Assembly (NCBI RefSeq): GCF_900087015.1
Contig: NZ_FLKP01000002.1
Location: forward strand, 2,250,157-2,314,156
Direction: 5' to 3'
Source of the DNA: Christensenella timonensis
Lineage (GTDB): Bacteria > Bacillota > Clostridia > Christensenellales > Christensenellaceae
Length of the DNA: 64,000 nucleotides
In this document: positions 44,301 to 53,652 of the stretch, one piece after another
Layout: every line of letters starts with the position of its first letter
Numbering within the stretch: position 1 is the first letter of the stretch
Notes under the pieces: generated by a model
The model's database searches: none
What the model was told of the DNA's origin: nothing
The model's input: only the letters and a program-made list of their open reading frames with translations
Made by a program: the position numbers and the translations under genes

Positions 44301-47300
44301 GCACCCAAATACTACCAATCTTCACGTCTATTTCTTCTGCCGGGATATCCTCCGGCTGCACTTGTAATAATGCTTCAATATTCTCCGTAAATTCGGGGTT
44401 ATGGGCTACTGCTTCCTGCGCATCGGTCAATTTTTTCCGCACATTGCCGGACAGGTATTCGTCCTTCAATACCCAATCTTCCGAAGCCGGATCTTTAAAA
44501 ATCTGGCCGCTCAATTCGGATATGATCTGCTTCCTGTCTTTGCCGTACAACTTTTCCATGTATGGAAAATCGACGCGCCCGCGCTCCGCCATGCTAGCAA
44601 CAAGGGCGTCCTGCGCTGTCTGAACTGATGTGATCTCCTTTGGAGGACGAATGGTACGTTTGGAAAAGAACGCCGCCTTTTCCTTAAAATGATCTTCCTC
44701 GTCCAGTATCTCAAGAGAACATAGCAGGGGGTAATCCGTATCTCCACGGAACGCCAGGCTGTTTCCCCTGCTGTTGATTCTTCCGTGTTTTTTCACAAAG
44801 CTGTCGTAAAGGTAATTGAGTTGTTGCTGCCCTTCCTTGATTTTTTCGTCGCAATGACCGTTCATCTGTGCGTCGATCAATTCCCGAACAACCTCGCGTA
44901 TTTTGCATAATCTCCTGACACGCGCATCTGTGTTTGCGGAAAAATACATGCGGTGCATTTCCGAATCCTCGCGGTAATATATCTTGCCCTCAAACACCGT
45001 ATAACAGAAATTCTTTACCGCAGGATCGGCGGGTATCGTGTCTTGCGCCGTATCTTTTTCCTGTTTGACCGGCTCGGCAGGAACGATTTCTCCCTCGATG
45101 TTCTGGATCGCCTGTTCAAGCTGCCCTGCAAGATCGGCGTCCGGTATCGGCAGGCAGGCGGTATCTGTTTCTTTGCCGTACATATTCGCCCAAAATTCCA
45201 TTTTGCCAAGCACCATTTGAGGATGGTCGGCAAAATATGAATTGACAGGTACGCCGTCCTCCGTTTCTGAGAGATGCACCCAATCCGGCTCAATGGAGAT
45301 ACGCCGCTCCCGTTTCTGCAAAAACAGAATATCTATCGTGACCTCTGTTCCAGCATTCGCTTTAAAAGCGTTGTTCGGAAGCCGGATCGCGCCTAGAAGC
45401 TCCGCGCGCTCCGCAAGGTATTTGCGCACGGAAGGATTGGCTTTGTCCAGTGTCCCTTTTGATGTAAGGAGCGCCACCACGCCGCCAGGTCGCACCTTGT
45501 CCAGTGCGCAGGCAAAAAAATAGTCGTGGATCAGGAAATTGTACTTTGCATACCGTTGATCCGCGACCTTGTATTCTCCAAATGGCACGTTCCCGACAAA
45601 AACATCGAAAAAATTATCCTCGAAGTCTGTTTTTTCAAACCCGCTTTGCCGGATATCTGCCTTTTGGTATAGCTGCTTTGCGATCCGCGCCGTGATGCTG
45701 TCCAGTTCAATCCCGTAAAACTTCGCTTGATTCATGCTTTCCGGCGCCGCGCCGAAAAAGTTTCCGATGCCGCAGGCCGGATCGCATATGTTTCCCCCTT
45801 CCAGCCCCATATTTTCCAGTGCCTTATATACGGCGCGGATGACAACGGGCGTCGTGTAATGGGCGTTCAGCACAGACGCCCGTGCGCTGTGGTATTCTTC
45901 CGGGGATAGCTCGTCCCTTAGCCGTTCGTATTCCTTACTCCACCTCTCGTTATTTTCGTCAAACGCCTGCGGGATCGCGCCCCATCCGGTATACCCTGCA
46001 AGGATTTCCTGTTCCTCCGGCGTAGCCAGGCGGTTTTCGTTTTCAACCTCCCGCAGTATAAAGATTGCGTCCATGTTTTTTTCAAACCGCATTTTTGCCG
46101 TGGCTTCGCCATAATGTTCATCCGTGATCCTGTAGTTGATCTTTTCCGGCTTTTGTTCCTTTTCGTCGGAAGATGCCAGGTCAATCATCACCTGCGTAAC
46201 CTCTCCGCCCTCTATAGGCGTCCATATAGGCTCCTGCTGATTATCTGGCTGGGGCTGTTCAGGCTGCGGTTCTGGATTTGTAAGATTTTGCTCATCCCAT
46301 TGCTGTTCTTCTACATACTGCCGGACAACTTCTATTCTCTCGTGCCGAATAGAAGAATATATATTTCTAAATTCGTGTGATATATCCTCCAAACCCACAT
46401 CGTTTTGGGCAAAATCCACGGATTCTACAATGTATTCTTTGCCCTCGATATTGAGCTTCATACCTATCGGGATATATTCATCCGCTTTCAGGTGTTTCGT
46501 CAGGCTGCGTTCCTTTTCACCGCCATAATATCCATACAGCACAACGTCATTTCCCGCCGCCCACAGTTTTTTGCTTTGCAAAACCCATTGATCCACAGGA
46601 AAGCCCGCAGCATTTTCTCCATAGTTTTCTCCAACAATCCCGTGGACGATACATTTCGTCTTGAGAATTTGCGAAACCTTTTCAGCATCATCACCATAAA
46701 ATGCGTAGTATGCGCCAACCTGAAACCCAAGCAGCGCATCAGGGTATTGATCTCGCAATGGATAATATGCCAATATATCCTCTTGGGAAAGCGTATATAG
46801 TTCAAACTCTTTTGCGTCCCTATGCTCCTTTGCTTTATCGTTGATCCTATTTTGCAACGGCTGTGGGAGTTCTTCATAAAAGTTTACGCTGCCGTCATCG
46901 CTAATGTGCGCGACTGTCTTATAATCCCCGTGTTCTTCTTCAAGGCGGTTCCAGACAGTAAGCCCATTGCCAAGATAGCCAAATCCTAACTCGTACTTCT
47001 TTTCCGGCCTGATTTCTGCCGTTTCCTGTTGCTGTTGCTTTATGGCCTGCTTAAATTCTTCCTCGCTGATCTGCCCGTATTCTGCATCCGGCTTTGGCTC
47101 GTCCAGCCCAAGAAAATTCCGGGCGGCTTCTTCCGTCCGATATTCCGCAAGACGTGTATTGAGTTTCATTTGATCCTGCGCCGCCAGTTCTGTAAATTGC
47201 TCCAAATATGGAACAATTTGACTGAGAATGGATTCCTGCGCTTCTATTTCTTCAGATGTAAGATTGTTCCTCAAATGCGAATCATTCAACATCTGCTGCG

Positions 47301-50300
47301 CATCGGAGCGAAAAATTTCTGTCAGGCTTCCTTGCCCATCTCCAAAGCTATACCGCGTTTCAAGCGGTTCTTCCTGCCCGTCTATTTCAAGAACCACACT
47401 AAACCTTGTTTTGAAATACGGCCAGTTTACTCTCTCTCCGCGTTCTGCCGCGTCTTGTCTCGCCTTGATAACAAGGTTATCCAGTTCGCGGAACAGATAC
47501 TCTGCTTCGGCTACGGATAGCTTTTCGCCATCCTCAAAAATAGGGTGTTCGCTCCAAACAATACGGACATACGGCGGTGCGGTCAGTTTCCCTTCTGCCA
47601 GAACCAAAGGGAATTTAACGATCTTGGTTTCCGGTTCCGGTTCTATTATTTTATTCTCTTGCTCCGGCGCGGCAGGGATAACCGGTATCCCATTTTCAAA
47701 CTCGGTGATCTCAACATCCTCGCCGTCTCGCACGATTGTCGCGCGGACCGGCTCATATCCCTGGTCACTGATGTTTTTAAGCCATTGCTTCAAAAAGCTG
47801 TTAAGTTCCTTACGCAATCGCGGGATATATTTTCCTTCTTCCGGATAGACGTTTTGCCGCAATCCCAATCCGCTATTCTCGAACGACGCCGCTTCTATCG
47901 TTTTTGCTTTATGGTCAACGCGCAGTTCCATGCGCGGATCATACATCACATCTCCGTTTTGCTCATAGGTATGTGACAGCGTAATCATGCCATCGCCGTA
48001 ATTCTCAACATGAAGCGGATCAAAGGCTTCACCCGCTCCATATTGCATATACCGGCTAGTCCCGTCCATAATAGCGGGAAATAGCTTTTGCATCTTACGG
48101 TAATTTATATGGGGCGCGTCCATTGGCAGCCTGCTTTTCGGTTTTTCTGTCTGTTCTGTCCGCATATCTGTCTGGTGCTGCCGTTCCTCAAAAGATGAAT
48201 ATGTTTGCTGAAATACATATTGTTCGAGACGTTCCCGAAAGCCTTCCATCTCATTGAACGCCTGCTGCAATTCTTTTTCACTGCCCAAAGTCGCAGCGAT
48301 TCGTTTTACCGCCGCCCCACATTCTTCTCTTGCGGCTTCCGCGTCCCTGACCCCCTCGCGGATTGCCATATACTTCTCGTCAAACAGAATCTTGCTGACA
48401 AAGAGCGGCGAATATTCATCGAAAATATTATCCAGTTTTTCAGGAGATAAACCTGCGTAGGTGTGCTTTATTCCTTTTATCTCCAGCCACTTCTGAAAAG
48501 AGATTGCCGTCTCTGGGTTGATTCCCATCGCCTCAAAATCAGGGGTATCATTAAGATCAAGCAGGTAATCATTACGCTCATCTTCGGCCAAACGGCTTTT
48601 AAGTTCAGCCTGGTCAATAAATATATCTTCATCCTCTGCGGTCAAATGGCACTCTGCTCCAAATTCTGATATTTCAAATTCTGTTCCATTGATATATACC
48701 AGGCTGCCGGTTGACAGATTATAACGGTTCAGTGCTTTCGCAAACTCAATACTTTTTTCTTCTGTCATCGGTATTGTATGTTCAAAGGTGAGGTATAAGT
48801 TACTCGCCCTCGCCCATTCTTCATAATCGGGAATCAATGCTATTTCCGTTTCCGGTAAATAGTTCCCTTCGGATATGAGTTGGACAATCCGTTTTGCGGC
48901 GGAAGGCCATTTTAGAAGTGTTTCAGCTTCCGGCTCATATTTGCGGATTTCAATCCCTTTGGGATTGTACTCAATAAATCCGCTTGATCCGTCGCTGAAA
49001 TCCCATGATTGGCCTGACCATCCATACTTTTCCTTTAGGAACCTTGCATTGTTTTTTGTATTTTTTTCATGGATAAAATGGCTGTAAATATCATATTGCT
49101 GAATGCCGGCTTTTGGGCCGCCGCGTAAAACATCATCAATATCCTCTTGCGTAATTTTTGTTTCCGGCTTCTTTCTGTTTTTTTCGTTGCTTCCGATAAG
49201 AGTTTCAAAATCCGGGCGTTCCATGATGCGGACAAGCAACGGGATTTCTACGTCTCCAACCGTTACTTTTTCTCCTGCAACCTCAAGCACTTTGAAAGCC
49301 CTGTCATCTTCAAGATAGACCTCATCGCCTGCCTTGTACTCAAAAGAACCGGAAATAGAAAAACCGGAGGATTTTTCTTCCTCCGGTTTTGCGCCGTTCT
49401 GCTCTATTCCTTCGTCATGGTGATCGTCGGTATCTCCTTGCTGTATACGATCTCCTTCAGCACCATTTCCTCCGCCTGGTGGTCGATCCCATTCTGATAC
49501 GCCACCATCTCCATGAAGTCCTCCGTCTCCGGCGGTTTGCTTACCTCGCGCAGGTCTTTCTTGAGCCGCTCCTTCATATCCTGCGCCCTGGCCTCCACTT
49601 CCCTGCAATGCCTGTATAGGCTGTCCGTCACCTGTAGGGACAGGTAGACCGCGCTCATCTGTTCCTCCAGAAATTTCTTTCGCATCAATCCGTACTTCGT
49701 GAGCGGCAGAATGGTCTCCTTCACTTCGAGCAGGGGCCTCAATGTCCCGTCCGCTTCTTCCATGTAATCCAGTTCTATCATGCTTAACACTCCTTTCACT
49801 TTTTCTTGCTTCCTTCTCGATTTCGACCAATACATCCCGTGCGATCCCACAGGCAGCAATTCCTAAAACACTGATTGTCTGGAGCGTATCAAATTCGTGA
49901 ATATGGTTAAATTCGATATGCCCCACATCAAATCCGCAGCGTTTGAGCACCATATATTCGGCGGTATCCTTGATACAGCTCCGCAGCCTGAGATTCACCA
50001 CTTCTTCGGGTTCTTTCCCAATCCAGCTATCTTCGCAGATCGCCAGAAACTGTTCAAAAACTTCTTGGAACCGTTCGGCAGACAGCGATTCAACTGCCGC
50101 CTGCATCCCACCTTTCAATGTCATAGTATCAGTATACTCTGCGTCATGTCCAATTTTGAGCATATCGAAAATTTTTTTTTCGTTTTCTTCGGAAATATTC
50201 CAATCGGATGGAATCCGCTTGCCGTTGTCCTCCGTGTCGACAACATCATAAACGTAATCAATATTAAATTCTTTACCGTCTGCCCGCAGGGTTCCGATTT

Positions 50301-50520
50301 GCTTTGCGCCTTTTTTCAGGATACGCCCAAACCGTTCCCACTGTTCTTTCGTACCGCAGGCAGTCACATCCGGGTTTTGCTCGTAAATGATTATCTGATT
50401 GAGAAAATTATGTTTGTATATCCGCGCTGCCGTGTCGAGAAAATGCGCCCAGCGCGCACCGTCTTTTGTGATCGTGTCTATCGCTTCTCCGTACAATGCC
50501 ATGATGTTCGTTGTTTCCAT
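41335..50520 (-). CDS. Giant DNA adenine methylase / SNF2-type helicase fusion of a conjugative element
   Basis: 3061 residues from the ATG at 50520 (GGAGG site; GTG 50523 also possible). Order by eye: ArdC/LtrC-like N-terminal domain (about 1-100, NQIIIYEQNPDVTACGTKEQW); low-complexity Gly/Asp/Glu linker (about 235-390); several LPD/YodL-type domains, including a MutS-I-like segment near 1245 (YPDALLGFQVGAYYAFYGDD); N6-adenine methylase with CDPACGIGNFF (about 1577) and catalytic NVPFGEY (about 1645); SNF2 helicase with Walker A HVVGSGKT (about 2247), DESQEF (about 2410) and REGRILRWGN (about 2760). Such proteins mark Tn1549-like elements and may protect incoming DNA. The C-terminus is acidic. 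Confidence 0.9.
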   Translation of the reverse strand: METTNIMALYGEAIDTITKDGARWAHFLDTAARIYKHNFLNQIIIYEQNPDVTACGTKEQWERFGRILKKGAKQIGTLRADGKEFNIDYVYDVVDTEDNGKRIPSDWNISEENEKKIFDMLKIGHDAEYTDTMTLKGGMQAAVESLSAERFQEVFEQFLAICEDSWIGKEPEEVVNLRLRSCIKDTAEYMVLKRCGFDVGHIEFNHIHEFDTLQTISVLGIAACGIARDVLVEIEKEARKSERSVKHDRTGLHGRSGRDIEAPARSEGDHSAAHEVRIDAKEISGGTDERGLPVPTGDGQPIQALQGSGGQGAGYEGAAQERPARGKQTAGDGGLHGDGGVSEWDRPPGGGNGAEGDRIQQGDTDDHHDEGIEQNGAKPEEEKSSGFSISGSFEYKAGDEVYLEDDRAFKVLEVAGEKVTVGDVEIPLLVRIMERPDFETLIGSNEKNRKKPETKITQEDIDDVLRGGPKAGIQQYDIYSHFIHEKNTKNNARFLKEKYGWSGQSWDFSDGSSGFIEYNPKGIEIRKYEPEAETLLKWPSAAKRIVQLISEGNYLPETEIALIPDYEEWARASNLYLTFEHTIPMTEEKSIEFAKALNRYNLSTGSLVYINGTEFEISEFGAECHLTAEDEDIFIDQAELKSRLAEDERNDYLLDLNDTPDFEAMGINPETAISFQKWLEIKGIKHTYAGLSPEKLDNIFDEYSPLFVSKILFDEKYMAIREGVRDAEAAREECGAAVKRIAATLGSEKELQQAFNEMEGFRERLEQYVFQQTYSSFEERQHQTDMRTEQTEKPKSRLPMDAPHINYRKMQKLFPAIMDGTSRYMQYGAGEAFDPLHVENYGDGMITLSHTYEQNGDVMYDPRMELRVDHKAKTIEAASFENSGLGLRQNVYPEEGKYIPRLRKELNSFLKQWLKNISDQGYEPVRATIVRDGEDVEITEFENGIPVIPAAPEQENKIIEPEPETKIVKFPLVLAEGKLTAPPYVRIVWSEHPIFEDGEKLSVAEAEYLFRELDNLVIKARQDAAERGERVNWPYFKTRFSVVLEIDGQEEPLETRYSFGDGQGSLTEIFRSDAQQMLNDSHLRNNLTSEEIEAQESILSQIVPYLEQFTELAAQDQMKLNTRLAEYRTEEAARNFLGLDEPKPDAEYGQISEEEFKQAIKQQQQETAEIRPEKKYELGFGYLGNGLTVWNRLEEEHGDYKTVAHISDDGSVNFYEELPQPLQNRINDKAKEHRDAKEFELYTLSQEDILAYYPLRDQYPDALLGFQVGAYYAFYGDDAEKVSQILKTKCIVHGIVGENYGENAAGFPVDQWVLQSKKLWAAGNDVVLYGYYGGEKERSLTKHLKADEYIPIGMKLNIEGKEYIVESVDFAQNDVGLEDISHEFRNIYSSIRHERIEVVRQYVEEQQWDEQNLTNPEPQPEQPQPDNQQEPIWTPIEGGEVTQVMIDLASSDEKEQKPEKINYRITDEHYGEATAKMRFEKNMDAIFILREVENENRLATPEEQEILAGYTGWGAIPQAFDENNERWSKEYERLRDELSPEEYHSARASVLNAHYTTPVVIRAVYKALENMGLEGGNICDPACGIGNFFGAAPESMNQAKFYGIELDSITARIAKQLYQKADIRQSGFEKTDFEDNFFDVFVGNVPFGEYKVADQRYAKYNFLIHDYFFACALDKVRPGGVVALLTSKGTLDKANPSVRKYLAERAELLGAIRLPNNAFKANAGTEVTIDILFLQKRERRISIEPDWVHLSETEDGVPVNSYFADHPQMVLGKMEFWANMYGKETDTACLPIPDADLAGQLEQAIQNIEGEIVPAEPVKQEKDTAQDTIPADPAVKNFCYTVFEGKIYYREDSEMHRMYFSANTDARVRRLCKIREVVRELIDAQMNGHCDEKIKEGQQQLNYLYDSFVKKHGRINSRGNSLAFRGDTDYPLLCSLEILDEEDHFKEKAAFFSKRTIRPPKEITSVQTAQDALVASMAERGRVDFPYMEKLYGKDRKQIISELSGQIFKDPASEDWVLKDEYLSGNVRKKLTDAQEAVAHNPEFTENIEALLQVQPEDIPAEEIDVKIGSIWVPPEDYKQFILETLQLKGVDRVRLSVDYSQLTGGWRIQKRPLETVLSSEVFGTNRKNAYEIMEAALNLRLIEVRDRVEEEEGKVHYVLNAEDTIAAQSKQSELQEKFREWIFEDTERRERLVRKYNDTMNNIVPRQYDGKYIRYHGMNPEISLRDYQRNVDARILYGGNTLIGHVVGSGKTYEIIAAVQEKKYLGLCHKAMICVPNHLLMQWASDYLRLYPAANIIVVTAKDFEKERRRKFCARIATGEYDAVIIGHSQLAKIPMSKEWEQEHINDQIDEIMEGIAEAKARNDEHWSIKRMEGVRKNLEERLERLNAIPRDNVLDFEELGVDMLVVDESQEFKNLMFNTKMRNVAGVSQANSKRASDLYMKCRYLDKITGNRGVVFATGTPISNTIAEMYTLQRYLQYEELEERGLTYFDAWVSVFAEVRTTMELAPSGRGFRLKTRLSTYYNIEELSNMFALVADIKTAEDIQIPVPKIRGGEPENVVISPSVLGEKLIGSCVERTERIRKKLVRPDEDNMLLVTNDGRKIALDVRCYDPSLPDEDGNKVSVCAEKVFEIWEESTRDRAAQLVFCDQSTPKSIVMKKNEQGEFEKGEIPFSIYADLKEKLVAKGIPAREIAFIHEANSDAKKAKLFAKVRKGTVRVLIGSTFMMGAGTNVQDRLVALHHLDAPWRPSDLTQREGRILRWGNMFPEVRILRYLTERSFDAYIYQLLENKQRFTNQIISNKPPARRMDDVDVVSEMLKQIKAIATGDPRVIRKSELDTEIMRVQVLKRQYKAKRFRLQSRISGLENDIARNREWIRQYEQDIKTIKPHLTSGFKMTIQGKEYIEKKEAGKALHKVMPNVAFEEGAITVGAFLGLDMKMGYKPYEKAYFVSLNGAGSYGCEIKKDEVKDIERISALVGNLPAGIKACEDAIKEYNRQIEDAKAEIERPFEKEQELQNMMKEVGQLNIELNLDQKDEPIVVAEEPDVESQSEEQDYEPEYVR

Positions 50521-50555
50521 CACTTACCTCCGTCCATATGAAATTTTCGATATAT

Positions 50556-50583
50556 AAAAAAACAGGCAACTTCCGTTTGCCTG
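50556..50583 (-). terminator. Terminator between the toxin gene and the giant helicase gene
   Basis: CAGGCAA pairs with TTGCCTG (7 bp) with a run of seven T residues after it on the minus strand, 20 bases after the toxin stop. Confidence 0.85.
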
Positions 50584-50603
50584 CTTTCGCTTATATATTT
50601 TAT

Positions 50604-50930
50604 TTACTTTAAGCGTTTTATTAAAACCGCTTTTGCATCCACCCGCATATGTAAAATGGCAAAAATCTGTACTTCCAGTGCCGTCTCCATAATTCGATAG
50701 AAAACAACATAATTCTTATAGTATTGCTTTCTTACACCCAGCTTTGCCAAAACCTTATTGTCAATAAATTCATGCCGCGCGGGTGTTTCTCGTAAAGCCT
50801 CTGCACTATCAAGGATTCCTTGGACAATTTCCCTTGAGGTTTCCGGTTCCTTTAAATCAAAATAAATATAATCGCCAATGCCACGAAGGTCTTTTCTTGC
50901 TGATTCAGTCAAACGAACCTTATAACCCAT
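50604..50930 (-). CDS. RelE/ParE-family toxin
   Basis: 108 residues. The family pattern is visible throughout: YKVRLTESARKDLRGIGDYI at the start, YYKNYVVFYRIMETALEVQIF in the middle and RVDAKAVLIKR at the end. RelE-like members cut mRNA at the ribosome; ParE-like members poison gyrase. The sequence does not settle which. It overlaps the antitoxin gene by 11 bases, the normal order for this superfamily. Confidence 0.85.
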   Translation of the reverse strand: MGYKVRLTESARKDLRGIGDYIYFDLKEPETSREIVQGILDSAEALRETPARHEFIDNKVLAKLGVRKQYYKNYVVFYRIMETALEVQIFAILHMRVDAKAVLIKRLK

Positions 50931-51081
50931 AGCGTTCTTTCATTTCTTCCGACACTTTATCCAAGCTGACCAGTTCGCCACGATCCGCTTCGGCAATACG
51001 GGCAAGCAGTAATTTTTCTAAATCTTTCTCGTTCTTTTCCCGTTCTTTCTTGTATTCCAATTCTTCTTTGCTCATTGCCAT
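50920..51081 (-). CDS. Antitoxin of the RelE/ParE-like pair
   Basis: 53 residues from the ATG at 51081, which has GGGAGG 8 bases upstream; the earlier in-frame Met has none. It is very charged and helical (KEELEYKKEREKNEKDLEKL) with a C-terminal segment (SLDKVSEEMKERYGL) of the kind that wraps around RelE toxins. No clear DNA-binding domain is visible in this short chain. The pair probably stabilises the element by addiction. Confidence 0.8.
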   Translation of the reverse strand: MAMSKEELEYKKEREKNEKDLEKLLLARIAEADRGELVSLDKVSEEMKERYGL

Positions 51082-51190
51082 AACGTTCACCTCCCGTAAA
51101 CATGAGAGTTCATACATTTCTTCTTACCCATATTATACCAAAACCCATAAAAAGTAAACTTAACTTTTTCTGTCATATTGCTCAAACTAT

Positions 51191-51214
51191 GTAAGGGCGG
51201 TAATCCGCCCTTAC
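51191..51214. other. Perfect inverted repeat between methyltransferase and antitoxin genes
   Basis: GTAAGGGCGG and CCGCCCTTAC around TAAT, 10 bp, 13 bases after the methyltransferase stop. There is no T run on the minus strand, so it is a weak terminator or an RNA-stabilising hairpin. Confidence 0.55.
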
Positions 51215-51226
51215 ACCTTTCAAATC

Positions 51227-52849
51227 TTAGCTTTCGCAAAGCACAATCCCTTGCATCACATTAACCGCGCAGGGAAGGGCGATCCCGTTTCCCCACATCT
51301 TATACTGTGCGCTGTCGCTCCCCTCTACTCCATCGCACCACCAATCGGGGAATCCCTGCAACCGGCAGCATTCGAACGGCGTCAGGCGGCGGACAGAATA
51401 TTTATTGGTAATAAAATAATCTCCGCTGAAAGCCTCCTGATTTCCGAGCCACTGTTTTGTTGCGCAATTCGCCATCAACGTTCCCACAGCCTTTTTTCCG
51501 CTTGTCAATGAGCAAACAGCATGGCGGTCAACCGTATTGAGCGTATATCCTACATTCTCACTGTAGCCCGTACCATTGCCGCCGTTTTGGATTTGACGTT
51601 CAATGGTATTGCCGGAAATACAGATACACATATCCGTTTCATTCGCTTGTCCTGCAACCCTGTTTATCCCCGCTCCGCTTGCGTAGAGCGTCCCGGTCAC
51701 TTCCGGATGCAGCAATACAGGCTTGTTCTTCCGGCACTCCATATATCCGGTACATCCACGATCCCTACAGTTATGGATATTGAGCATCACAATAAGATTT
51801 CTGCTTCTCTCTCCATTGCTGCCGCCGCGCGCCATGAGCGTAGCGCCCATATCTGCTTCAACGAACCTCGCAAAACCCATCTGCATAAAACATACAGCCG
51901 GAATCTGATTCGTTCCACTCGATGCTCCCCGCAGCGTTGGAGATTGTTCTGAATGCAATCCAAGACTTCCGGCCCTTGCGCTTTGTCCTGCTGAAAATCC
52001 TGCGCAAAGGATAGAATTTGGCATTGTTGCTTCCAATGACGGGGACAATTCCTCATTGTATGATATGCCTGCACGAGCACTTTTGTACCAGTGAAACCCC
52101 GCTACATATTCGGATTGCCTGTTGACTCCTTTTCCAGACATTCCCGTTTGGCCTGAGAGTTCAACGCTGCGATCAATATATCCGGTAACTTTTTTCCACG
52201 CCCCTCTGCCCGGCGCAGGATCCCACGACAAGCCTTCTCGCTCAAAAAGTATTTTTCCGGCACGCTGTCCTCCAAAATCTCCGACAAGGTAGATTCTTCT
52301 GCGACGCTGGGGTACTCCCCAAAATTGGGCGTCAAGGGTACGGTAGGCGATACTATAAGTTTCTGCCACAATCTCTCCCGCTCCATTCCACTTCGCCGCA
52401 GATCGAGGAATTGATACTTTGGGATCGGCAATTTGGGCGATTTCCTGCAAGACAATTCGGAAATCTTCTCCTTTGTTGCTGCTGAATGCTCCCGGCACGT
52501 TTTCCCATACGATGTATCTTGGATATTTCCCATGTGTTGCATACCTCATTTCTTTTATGATCCTGATCGCCTCCGCAAATAGGCCGGACCGCTCCCCTCT
52601 AAGTCCCGCTCGTTTCCCTGCAATACTGAGATCCTGACACGGGCTGCCAAACGTAATAATATCCACGGGCTTAATAGCGGCGCCGTCGATTTCGCGAATA
52701 TCTCCTAAGTGTTCCATGTTCGGTAAACGTTTTGATGTGACAGCAATGGGGAACTTCTCAACCTCGCTCGCCCATACGGGCGTAATCCCGCAAATAGCTC
52801 CTGCAAGGGGAAATCCCCCCGAACCGTCAAACAAGCTGCCTAATTTCAT
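51227..52849 (-). CDS. dcm: DNA (cytosine-5) methyltransferase
   Basis: 540 residues with an AGGAGG site. Motif I (LFDGSGGF), motif IV with catalytic Cys (GSPCQDLS), motif VI (VWENVPG), motif VIII (PQRRRRIYLV) and the C-terminal motif X region (VRRLTPFECCRLQGFPDWW) are all present. The target-recognition part (about 250-460) is unusually long. No cognate restriction enzyme is adjacent, so it is probably an orphan protective enzyme that hides the element from host restriction. The gene name indicates class only, not specificity. Confidence 0.9.
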   Translation of the reverse strand: MKLGSLFDGSGGFPLAGAICGITPVWASEVEKFPIAVTSKRLPNMEHLGDIREIDGAAIKPVDIITFGSPCQDLSIAGKRAGLRGERSGLFAEAIRIIKEMRYATHGKYPRYIVWENVPGAFSSNKGEDFRIVLQEIAQIADPKVSIPRSAAKWNGAGEIVAETYSIAYRTLDAQFWGVPQRRRRIYLVGDFGGQRAGKILFEREGLSWDPAPGRGAWKKVTGYIDRSVELSGQTGMSGKGVNRQSEYVAGFHWYKSARAGISYNEELSPSLEATMPNSILCAGFSAGQSARAGSLGLHSEQSPTLRGASSGTNQIPAVCFMQMGFARFVEADMGATLMARGGSNGERSRNLIVMLNIHNCRDRGCTGYMECRKNKPVLLHPEVTGTLYASGAGINRVAGQANETDMCICISGNTIERQIQNGGNGTGYSENVGYTLNTVDRHAVCSLTSGKKAVGTLMANCATKQWLGNQEAFSGDYFITNKYSVRRLTPFECCRLQGFPDWWCDGVEGSDSAQYKMWGNGIALPCAVNVMQGIVLCES

Positions 52850-52949
52850 GTGTTACCTCCTTTTGGGAGGCGGGAACCCTTTAAAACGTTACCTCACATG
52901 ATTTTTAGTTATATATCATCGGCAATGATTGGATTTTGCCGGATATACC

Positions 52950-53642
52950 TTATTCTTTCTTCATGACCTCGATATAACAGGTCATCCCGCGGTTGCGGAA
53001 CGCCGCTGCGTATTCCTTCGCAATGCTCCTGCCCGCGACGTCATCCCCAAAGCAAAATGCAATGGTCGTGATCTCTGGATGATTCCTCGTGAAATAATAG
53101 ATCGGCTCGATACGGAAACCGCCAACCGCAAGGTGATGTTTTCCATCCCATGCGATGCCCGCGCCTTTTTCTTCGCTCATTTTCTGTAACGCGCCAATAG
53201 GGTGCTCGAATACCTGAAGCAATTCGCTTTCCCCATTTGCCGGACAAGGCCATGCGACAAACTTATGGCTGCCGGGAATTTCAACGAATACAGGAGCTTT
53301 ATCATCTTCGTCCGTTCCGCATACTATGGCATATTTCGCGGTGTCCTCGTCGTAGCCGACGAAAACGCAGGCTCCGTCCTGAGCTTCAAAAATATAATGG
53401 GAATCTGCCATATGCTCGATGATACCCGCGTCAATCCCGTTTCCCTGTAAAAATGGCGTTATTTTATCTCTGCTCTTGCTCATCCCCGGCAGAACAAATC
53501 CTTTGGGTTTCGTTCTTCTTGCCCGAATATTTTGAACGGCTTCAAATCGTTCGATCTGCTCCGGCCTCATTCTTGGCATCCCCATATCCTGCGGCGCGGT
53601 GTAGCTGTTCAGCTTTGCTTTGATACTTGCTTTTTCTTCCAT
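52950..53642 (-). CDS. DUF3991/Toprim-like element protein
   Basis: 230 residues. After a basic N-terminus the DUF3991-like segment appears (IDAGIIEHMADSHYIFEAQ, then ACVFVGYDEDTAKYAIV). The C-terminal half matches a Toprim-like fold (GAGIAWDGKHHLAVGG ... TTIAFCFGDDVAGRSIAKEY, with an Asp-Asp pair). Toprim domains act in primases and topoisomerases; related proteins on plasmids accompany relaxase or replication genes. It begins 10 bases after the stop of the preceding gene. Whether it is catalytically active is unclear. Confidence 0.65.
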   Translation of the reverse strand: MEEKASIKAKLNSYTAPQDMGMPRMRPEQIERFEAVQNIRARRTKPKGFVLPGMSKSRDKITPFLQGNGIDAGIIEHMADSHYIFEAQDGACVFVGYDEDTAKYAIVCGTDEDDKAPVFVEIPGSHKFVAWPCPANGESELLQVFEHPIGALQKMSEEKGAGIAWDGKHHLAVGGFRIEPIYYFTRNHPEITTIAFCFGDDVAGRSIAKEYAAAFRNRGMTCYIEVMKKE

Positions 53643-53652
53643 ATTCAGATGC

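Noticed and set aside
51227..52849. Complete type II restriction-modification system around the C5 methyltransferase
   Set aside because: Neighbouring genes are a DUF3991/Toprim-like protein and a toxin-antitoxin pair; no endonuclease-like gene is adjacent.
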